A stretch of 12,283 bases of DNA from Candidatus Cloacimonadota bacterium (GTDB lineage: Bacteria > Cloacimonadota > Cloacimonadia > Cloacimonadales > TCS61): contig DRTC01000157.1 of assembly GCA_011372345.1 (NCBI GenBank), positions 1 through 12,283 on the forward strand, in the 5' to 3' direction. Position 1 is the first letter of the stretch, and every line of letters starts with the position of its first letter. Of this stretch, positions 7,829-12,283 are shown piece after piece. The notes under the pieces were generated by a model, which saw nothing but the letters and a program-made list of their open reading frames with translations, was not told where the DNA came from and did not search any database. The position numbers were made by a program, and so were the translations under genes.

Positions 7829-7879
7829 GAGATTTCATGTGAGAGTCTATCATTGCTTTGATTGATCTTTCTAAATCTC
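7829..7879. other. long imperfect hairpin upstream of greA
   Basis: GAGATTT (7829-7835) is an exact complement of AAATCTC (7873-7879). Inside, 7841-7845 pair with 7867-7871 (one G.T), 7846-7847 with 7864-7865, and 7849-7852 with 7859-7862, closing a six-base loop. That makes 18 pairs in a 51-base hairpin beginning 2 bases after the stop of the upstream gene and ending 29 bases before greA. No T-run follows the 3' arm on the + strand. It could be a rho-independent-like pause or termination signal of unusual form, an mRNA-stabilising 3' end, or a structured greA leader. Confidence 0.45.
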
Positions 7880-7908
7880 GCATTTAATTTAAATCTTAAA
7901 GGAACATA

Positions 7909-8379
7909 ATGGCAGAATACATAACCAAAGAAGGAAGACAGCGTTTGCAGAAACGAATGAACGAACTGATAAAAGAAAGACCGGAGATCATTAAGCAGGT
8001 CGTAACTGCTCGGGAAATGGGGGATCTCAGCGAAAATGCCGAGTATCATGCAGCGCGGGAAAAACAGAAAAACCTGGAAAATGAATTTAATCGAATAAAA
8101 TCGAGAATATCGAAATTGCAGGTTGTCGATCCAGATAAAATCCCTAAAGATGCTGTTCGTTTCGGAGCTTGCGTTACGATCAGAGAATTATCTGACAATA
8201 AGAAGAAATCTATTCGTTTAGTTGGAATCGATGAGGTTTATGAGACCACAGATGGTTTTGAAAGAATGTCGGTTGCTTCACCCATCGGAAAAGCAATGAT
8301 CGGGAAAAAGATCGGGGAAGTTTTTTCTGTTAAAACTCCTCTCGGTAATAGAAAATTTAAGATAATGGAAATAAGTTAA
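7909..8379 (+). CDS. greA: transcription elongation factor GreA
   Basis: GreA enters the secondary channel of backtracked RNA polymerase and stimulates cleavage of the extruded RNA 3' end. The 156-residue product has the normal size. Residues 1 to about 75 form the antiparallel coiled coil, with the tip motif MGDLSENAEY. Asp39 and Glu42 correspond to the acidic pair (Asp41 and Glu44 in Escherichia coli) that positions the catalytic magnesium. Residues about 80-156 are the FKBP-like C-domain with the conserved SPIGKAMIGK segment (about 124-133). The start is set by AAAGGA at 7898-7903 and by the family-typical opening. The M18 peptidase gene begins 11 nt downstream, with its ribosome-binding site overlapping the greA stop, so the two are very likely co-transcribed. 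The long hairpin at 7829-7879 lies in the probable leader. Confidence 0.96.
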   Translation: MAEYITKEGRQRLQKRMNELIKERPEIIKQVVTAREMGDLSENAEYHAAREKQKNLENEFNRIKSRISKLQVVDPDKIPKDAVRFGACVTIRELSDNKKKSIRLVGIDEVYETTDGFERMSVASPIGKAMIGKKIGEVFSVKTPLGNRKFKIMEIS

Positions 8380-8390
8380 GGAGAAATTTT

Positions 8391-9824
8391 ATGTCAAAAA
8401 AAATCGATGATTTAAGAAAAAAATTGTCCTATGAAAGAGCAAATTTCTGGAAAGATTTTCCTAAAAAAGAACAGAAAGTTGCTTTTAAATTTGCAGATAG
8501 TTACAAACACTTCCTTAATTCCTGCAAGACAGAAAGAGAAGCAATAAAATTTGTGAAGTCAGAGCTTACCAGAAAAGGTTTTTCCAATATTGATCAAAAT
8601 GAAAAATCAAAAAAAGTATATCGTCTTTCCAGGAATAAAAATGCTGCGGTTGCCCTGATCGGGAAAAATCCTGTCAGTTCGGGAGTTAATCTGATCGTTT
8701 CTCATATCGATGCTCCACGGGTAGATCTTAAACAAAATCCGCTTTCCGAAGACGGGAAAACAAAATTGGGAATTTTGAAAACTCATTATTATGGCGGTAT
8801 CAAAAAATATCAATGGATGTCAACTCCATTGGCAATTCACGGAGTGATCGTCAAAAAAGACGGTTCAACTATTGATGTTTGTATTGGAGAAGACGAAAAA
8901 GAGCCTGTTTTTGTAATGCCGGATCTTCTCCCTCATTTAGCAAGAAAAACTCAATATACAAAAAAAATCGGGGAAGCTGTTGAAGCAGGACATATGAACA
9001 TTATTTTCAATTCTATTCCCTACCTGGATAAAACCGACAAAAAAATCAAAGATGCTATCAAGTTGAATGCCCTGGTTTTGCTGAATGAAAAATATGGAAT
9101 TATCGAAGAAGATCTTTTGAGTGCCGAATTGGAAGTCGTGCCGGCAGGTAAAGCCAGAGATGCTGGAATAGATAAGAGTTTTATTCTTGGTTACGGACAG
9201 GATGACCGGATTTGTGCCTTTACTTCCATGGAAGCTATTTTTGACCTTGAAAAGGAAAATATGGAAAGTGAAAAAACTGCAGTCGTTTACCTGGCTGACA
9301 AAGAAGAAATCGGAAGCGAGAGCAATACCGGAGCAAAATCAATTTTTATTGTCGATTTCATTGCTGATCTGCTGAAACATAATGGAGAAGCATTCGACAG
9401 CTCGACTTTAAGAAAAACATTGATCAACAGCCAGATTCTTTCGGCAGATGTAAATGCCGGGATCAACCCCAACTATCCGAATGTTCATGAAGCTGATAAT
9501 GCGGTACATATTGGTTTTGGTGTAAGCGTAACCAAATTTACCGGTGCTGGGGGAAAAAGTAGTTCTAATGATGCAAATGCTGAATTCAATGCGAAGATCA
9601 TTAGAATCTTCAATGACGAAAAAGTGAACTGGCAGACCGGAGCACTGGGTAAAGTCGATGAAGGAGGCGGAGGAACAATTGCCAAATTCATGGCTCAACA
9701 CGGAGCAGAAGTTATCGATTGCGGTCCCGGACTTCTGGGAATGCATTCGCTTTATGAGTTAAGTAGTAAAGCAGACATCTATTCATCTTACAAGGCTTAT
9801 AAAGCTTTTTTCAAAAAAGGTTAA
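8391..9824 (+). CDS. M18 family metallo-aminopeptidase
   Basis: This predicted cytoplasmic aminopeptidase of the M18 family removes N-terminal residues, often acidic ones, from peptides. The 477-residue length fits bacterial M18 enzymes. Candidate ligands of the two-metal site are in order: His105 (SHIDAPR), Asp271 (GQDDR), Glu305/Glu306 (DKEEIGS; one is the catalytic base, the other a ligand), Asp353 (SADVNAG) and His452 (GMHSLYE). The stretch between His105 and Asp271 would hold the domain that drives assembly into large dodecameric shells in this family. No signal peptide is present. AAGGAG overlaps the greA stop codon, fixing the ATG at 8391, and bamD starts 4 nt after the stop. The grouping with greA and bamD looks like a housekeeping operon rather than a pathway. 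Substrate preference cannot be read from the sequence. Confidence 0.92.
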   Translation: MSKKIDDLRKKLSYERANFWKDFPKKEQKVAFKFADSYKHFLNSCKTEREAIKFVKSELTRKGFSNIDQNEKSKKVYRLSRNKNAAVALIGKNPVSSGVNLIVSHIDAPRVDLKQNPLSEDGKTKLGILKTHYYGGIKKYQWMSTPLAIHGVIVKKDGSTIDVCIGEDEKEPVFVMPDLLPHLARKTQYTKKIGEAVEAGHMNIIFNSIPYLDKTDKKIKDAIKLNALVLLNEKYGIIEEDLLSAELEVVPAGKARDAGIDKSFILGYGQDDRICAFTSMEAIFDLEKENMESEKTAVVYLADKEEIGSESNTGAKSIFIVDFIADLLKHNGEAFDSSTLRKTLINSQILSADVNAGINPNYPNVHEADNAVHIGFGVSVTKFTGAGGKSSSNDANAEFNAKIIRIFNDEKVNWQTGALGKVDEGGGGTIAKFMAQHGAEVIDCGPGLLGMHSLYELSSKADIYSSYKAYKAFFKKG

Positions 9825-9828
9825 GATA

Positions 9829-10566
9829 ATGAAAAAGATCGTCTTTCCCCTGATTTTTTTAATCCTTCTTCTCGGTGCCTGCAGTTCCAATAAAGCTTTT
9901 GACGCAATGCCTGTTGCCGAGAAAATGAGAATCGGTAATGAACTTTTCGGCAGGAAGAAATATAATAAAGCGATTCCCTATTATACGGCTGTTGCTTTTG
10001 AAAAAAATTCTGCTTATACTGCCGAAGCTCAAGCCCGAATTGCTGATTGTTATTTCAATCAGAACAAGTTCATTGATGCGATTTTTGAATATGAGGAATT
10101 GATCAGGATCTTCCCTGATTACGAAGACATAAACCTTGCTTATTTCCAGATCGGAGTTTGTCATTTCGAGCGCTCTTTGAGTCCGCATTATTCTCAGGAA
10201 GAGACCAATAGTGCAATTGCTTCTTTTGAGCGTTTTATCGAAAAATTTCCCTTTGATCACAAAAAATCGGAAGCAATCGAATATATCAATAAATGTCACT
10301 ACAAATTACTGGAAAAAAAATATTATAATGGTTATGCATATTATAAAATGTATGATTACAGTGCTGCTTTAATGTATTTTGATGAGATCATCGAACTGGG
10401 AAATATCAATGAACTCGACAAGAAATCTCTATATTATGCAGCTCGCATCTACATCGTCAGGAAAGATAAAGACAATGCTTTGAAAATGTCAGAGAAGATT
10501 AATGCCAGATATCCGGATTCGAAGGAAGCACATAAAATAAATAAACTGGTGGAAAAGAAGTTTTGA
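9829..10566 (+). CDS. bamD: BamD-like outer-membrane assembly lipoprotein
   Basis: BamD is the periplasmic lipoprotein that, with the BamA barrel, folds beta-barrel proteins into the outer membrane. The 245-residue product starts with a lipoprotein signal (Lys-Lys, Leu-rich core, lipobox Leu-Gly-Ala before Cys18). The mature part is built from tetratricopeptide-like helix pairs of about 35-40 residues: about 32-65, 66-105, 106-150 (YFQIGVCHFER), 160-195 and 198-240. The pattern of 'Y..A...Y..' repeats ending in 'FP' turns is characteristic of BamD/YfiO. Other TPR lipoproteins such as YbgF/CpoB-like proteins look similar, so the symbol is probable rather than certain. The gene starts 4 nt after the M18 stop, with a weak AAAAGG at 9815-9820, so translation is likely coupled. 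The barrel at 1497-2393 would be one of its clients. Confidence 0.78.
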   Translation: MKKIVFPLIFLILLLGACSSNKAFDAMPVAEKMRIGNELFGRKKYNKAIPYYTAVAFEKNSAYTAEAQARIADCYFNQNKFIDAIFEYEELIRIFPDYEDINLAYFQIGVCHFERSLSPHYSQEETNSAIASFERFIEKFPFDHKKSEAIEYINKCHYKLLEKKYYNGYAYYKMYDYSAALMYFDEIIELGNINELDKKSLYYAARIYIVRKDKDNALKMSEKINARYPDSKEAHKINKLVEKKF

Positions 10567-10600
10567 TATTCACCGCAAAGACACAAAGGACGCAAAGAAG
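10566..10600 (+). repeat. short-period repeat, 'CGCAAAG' type, copy 1
   Basis: Immediately after the bamD stop, CAAAG recurs at 9-base steps (10576-10580, 10584-10588 and 10593-10597, the middle one offset by a base). The run begins CACCGCAAAGACACAAAGG and continues CGCAAAG. The reverse complement matches 11307-11342 on the other side of nadD at 26 of 35 aligned positions with one single-base gap. I recall very similar strings in spacers of many environmental bacterial genomes; that is memory, not a search. It is not coding and not a stem-loop. Confidence 0.6.
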
Positions 10601-10657
10601 AATAATAAGTTAATAAAATGTTCTTTTATTTATCTTTTTCCGAAAATGTCTTTTTCC

Positions 10658-10687
10658 CCGCGACAATCCGCGTAATTCAGCGGTTTT
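10658..10687 (+). repeat. short-period repeat, 'CCGCG' type, ending at the nadD start
   Basis: Three ten-base units follow each other: CCGCGACAAT (10658-10667), CCGCGTAATT (10668-10677) and CAGCGGTTTT (10678-10687). Units 1 and 2 agree at 7 of 10 positions, and the third keeps four of the first five bases. G+C content is far above the flanking T-rich DNA. The array ends 7 bases before the nadD ATG and covers the place where a ribosome-binding site would be. It differs in unit and period from the repeat at 10566-10600, so it is probably a different family. Confidence 0.5.
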
Positions 10688-10694
10688 TCCAAAA

Positions 10695-11267
10695 ATGAAG
10701 ATCGGACTTTTCGGAGGAACTTTCAATCCTGTTCATAATGGACACATTGCTGTTGCCAATGCTGTTTTTGGGCAACTTAAACTCGATAAGATATGGTTTC
10801 TGCCAGCCGGTAAACATCCTTTTAAACCCAATACTGAAATATTTTCTTATCAACAAAGATTTGATCTGATCACCGCTGCTATTGATGAGTATCCTGAGTT
10901 TGAAGTTCACGACTTCGATTTCCATGAAAGCAAATTAAGCTACACTGATGATTTGATAAAACAACTCCGCAAAAAATTCCCTGAATATGAATTTTACTTC
11001 ATTATTGGTGCTGATAATGTACATGAACTTCCCCTCTGGCATAATTACAGATGGCTGATTGACAATGTCAGGATCGTGGTTGTGAATAGGCCTGAAATTG
11101 ATAAATCAAAATGGAGAAACCTGGATTTTTTAAACAAACTCCTCTTTGTGGAAATGAAACCAGTTGACATTTCTTCAACTGAGATCAGAGAAAGAATCAG
11201 GAAACAGGAAAGTATAAAAGAAATGGTTCCGAAGATAATTGAAAAAGATATAATGAATATCGAATAA
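10695..11267 (+). CDS. nadD: nicotinate-nucleotide adenylyltransferase
   Basis: NadD transfers AMP from ATP to nicotinate mononucleotide, giving deamido-NAD, the penultimate step of NAD synthesis. The 190-residue length is normal. The nucleotidyltransferase signature is complete: GGTFNPVHNGH at residues 7-17, with the HxGH histidines His14 and His17, and ISSTEIR at 159-165 for ATP phosphate binding. Residues around 100-110 (FIIGADNVHELPLWH) match the family's substrate-binding segment. The ATG is certain because the conserved motif begins six residues in. There is no Shine-Dalgarno sequence: the 17 bases before the ATG are a repeat unit followed by T- and A-runs. The frequent partner rsfS does not follow; instead a - strand methyltransferase converges on it. 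Repeat copies in opposite orientation flank the gene. Confidence 0.95.
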   Translation: MKIGLFGGTFNPVHNGHIAVANAVFGQLKLDKIWFLPAGKHPFKPNTEIFSYQQRFDLITAAIDEYPEFEVHDFDFHESKLSYTDDLIKQLRKKFPEYEFYFIIGADNVHELPLWHNYRWLIDNVRIVVVNRPEIDKSKWRNLDFLNKLLFVEMKPVDISSTEIRERIRKQESIKEMVPKIIEKDIMNIE

Positions 11268-11287
11268 AGAATATGCCCACGAAAAAC

Positions 11288-11308
11288 AGGAAAGGTTATG
11301 AATTTCCT
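11288..11308. terminator. weak hairpin between convergent genes
   Basis: AGGAAA (11288-11293) pairs with TTTCCT (11303-11308) around a nine-base loop, and C-T-C-T-T-T-T follows on the + strand. It lies 21 bases after the nadD stop, where a terminator for nadD is expected. The stem has only two G:C pairs and the T-run is interrupted, so it would be weak. On the other strand it would lie beyond the methyltransferase stop and could act for that gene as well, with AAAAA at 11282-11286 giving a U-run. Confidence 0.35.
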
Positions 11309-11342
11309 CTTTTGCGTTTTTAGTGTATTTTGAGGTTAAGAT
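11307..11342 (-). repeat. short-period repeat, 'CGCAAAG' type, diverged copy 2
   Basis: Read on the + strand this is CTCTTTTGCG, then T-runs broken by AGTGT and GAGGTT. Aligned to the reverse complement of 10566-10600 it is identical at 26 of 35 positions with one single-base gap, so it is the same element in opposite orientation and more decayed. It lies between the ends of nadD and the methyltransferase gene, just overlapping the latter's stop side at 11342/11345. Because both copies are simple in composition, some of the identity is expected by chance. Confidence 0.45.
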
Positions 11343-11344
11343 TT

Positions 11345-12124
11345 CTATTCCGCAACCACTACGATCCCGGTCCCAATCCTGTTTTTCCAATAAAAATCCA
11401 ATACCATAAAAATAAAAGATAACGGATAAAATATCAGGTAATAAAAAGGAAGCAATAAAACGAACAATTTGTTTCTGCTGGCTAAAGACAGCGGAAATTT
11501 TAAACATAATTTCCAGTAAATCTGCCCGAATTTTCCATAAGAATATTCAAAAGAAACTATCTTAAATCCAACATTTTCCAGTTTTGAAATTATCTCTTCT
11601 TTTGAATATCCGGGACGAACATGCTCTTCCGTAAATTTCGCAGATTCATCAAAATTGCTGGGAGATGAAATTATCAGTTTCCCTTTTTTATTTAGAACTT
11701 TGTGGAAATTCTGCAAAACCTGTAAATCATCCTCGATATGCTCTAAAATATCGATGGCAATGATCAGATCAAATTTTTTTTCAGGTACATAATCAACTAA
11801 ATCAGCCTGTTGACAGGAAAAATTCTGCCATCCTTTTTGCTGTGCATAATTGGAAAATGAATCCATGTAATCGGTTTTAAGGTCAACAGCAAGGACATTT
11901 GCTTTCTTCCAGTTTTTCAGGATAAAATAGGAATACTGCCCGAAACCTGCTCCTGCATCATAAAAGTGGACAGGAAATCTGATCGGAAAATATTTCCTGA
12001 TCGCTGCCTTCACATACCATTGGCGCAGCAGGATCATGTCTAATATTCTGTAAAAGATAATCCTCAAATAAGGCAGTTTTTCTATTACTTCCGCAAATCT
12101 GTTTTTTAGTTTATCGTATTGCAT
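11345..12124 (-). CDS. class I SAM-dependent methyltransferase, probably membrane-attached
   Basis: The 259-residue product transfers a methyl group from S-adenosylmethionine to an unknown acceptor. Motif I is DAGAGFG (Asp56 to Gly62), Asp81 ends the second strand (AVDLK) and binds the ribose, and DILEH (125-129) is the methyltransf_11/UbiE-like motif IV. Asp108 sits where the adenine contact is expected. The C-terminal part, about residues 218-241, is strongly hydrophobic (LFVLLLPFYYLIFYPLSFIF) and looks like a membrane hairpin or anchor. This suggests a lipid, quinone or envelope-glycan intermediate as acceptor, but that is inference. The N-terminal 45 residues are basic and aromatic. The ATG at 12124-12122 has only a weak purine tract before it (GATAGAAAAA). 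The attC-like hairpin lies in its 5' leader. It is the only - strand gene and is convergent with nadD. Confidence 0.88.
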   Translation of the reverse strand: MQYDKLKNRFAEVIEKLPYLRIIFYRILDMILLRQWYVKAAIRKYFPIRFPVHFYDAGAGFGQYSYFILKNWKKANVLAVDLKTDYMDSFSNYAQQKGWQNFSCQQADLVDYVPEKKFDLIIAIDILEHIEDDLQVLQNFHKVLNKKGKLIISSPSNFDESAKFTEEHVRPGYSKEEIISKLENVGFKIVSFEYSYGKFGQIYWKLCLKFPLSLASRNKLFVLLLPFYYLIFYPLSFIFMVLDFYWKNRIGTGIVVVAE

Positions 12125-12134
12125 TTTTTCTATC

Positions 12135-12205
12135 GTTTAATGGTTGGCAGCTGCCACGCTCTTCCCGCTTTTCTTCTTGCTTGGCTGTGGAGCTGTGTGT
12201 TATGC
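12135..12205 (+). other. attC-like (integron recombination site) hairpin candidate
   Basis: The layout mimics an attC site. A left box GTTTAAT (12135-12141; the consensus RYYYAAC is met at 6 of 7) faces a right box GTTATGC (12199-12205; GTTRRRY is met at 6 of 7), and six of their seven positions pair if two G.T wobbles are allowed. Inside an unpaired spacer, CAGCT-G-CCAC (12148-12157) pairs perfectly with GTGGAGCTG (12187-12195) except for a single extra G at 12153, like the extrahelical base of real sites. A 29-base pyrimidine-rich region forms the tip. G+C content stands out from the flanks. Against the call: neither core box is perfect, no integrase and no second site is present, and GGCAGCTGCC is also a plain palindrome. 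Other explanations are a REP-like element or a leader structure of the methyltransferase gene. Confidence 0.35.
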
Positions 12206-12283
12206 CTATTCTTTAAAACAATAATAATCAATTTAAAACCACATTTTAGTAAATGCGAATTTTCTTTTACGGGAGTATAAGAA

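Noticed and set aside
11295..12205. The methyltransferase region as a complete integron cassette running from GTTATG (11295) to GTTATGC (12199)
   Set aside because: There is no foldable attC arm at the left GTTATG and no integrase; a shared six-base string is not enough.
1..12283. CRISPR array, tRNA, rRNA, transposase or phage genes
   Set aside because: No regularly spaced direct repeats of CRISPR size, no cloverleaf or rRNA-like sequence, and no mobile-element protein motif was seen on either strand.

Overview
The window is A+T-rich bacterial chromosome carrying ten complete genes, nine on the + strand and one on the - strand. An outer-membrane PorV/PorQ-type barrel, a giant secreted subtilase with a C-terminal sorting domain of the type IX secretion (T9SS) style, two lipoproteins and a BamD homologue all point to a diderm of the Fibrobacteres-Chlorobi-Bacteroidetes (FCB) group. 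The overall flavour resembles Cloacimonadota, but that assignment is an impression from protein style and cannot be proven here.

Layout. Bases 1-486 are almost gene-free, with at most the last 15 codons of an upstream gene at the left edge and a terminator-like hairpin just before efp. Elongation factor P (487-1047) is followed at 25 nt by a small four-cysteine protein. After a 217-base gap comes an envelope pair 11 nt apart: a PorV/PorQ-like barrel (1497-2393) and a 1517-residue S8 protease (2405-6958). The protease has an EF-hand-like pair inside its catalytic domain, a propeller-like middle, FN3 and Ig-like modules and a sorting-type C-terminus. A hairpin-bearing spacer leads to an unrecognised alpha-helical protein (7020-7826). 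A second, longer hairpin precedes the likely operon greA - M18 aminopeptidase - bamD (7909-10566, gaps of 11 and 4 nt). nadD (10695-11267) and a convergent - strand methyltransferase (11345-12124) complete the genes.

How the genes fit together. efp, greA, nadD and the M18 peptidase are housekeeping functions (translation, transcription elongation, NAD synthesis, peptide turnover). bamD, the PorV/PorQ-like barrel and the protease belong to outer-membrane assembly and protein export. The close pairing of the barrel with a CTD-bearing protease suggests transporter or attachment component plus cargo, which is inference.

The most unusual signals are in the spacers. nadD is flanked by two diverged, oppositely oriented copies of a short-period repeat, and a second short-period repeat sits where its ribosome-binding site should be. 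A hairpin resembling an integron attC site lies in the leader of the methyltransferase gene. Two other spacers hold bulged hairpins without U-tracts. I see no tRNA, rRNA, CRISPR array, transposase or integrase. The last ~75 bases (12207-12283) are A+T-rich; a GGGAG motif near 12271 could be the ribosome-binding site of a + strand gene starting just beyond the window.
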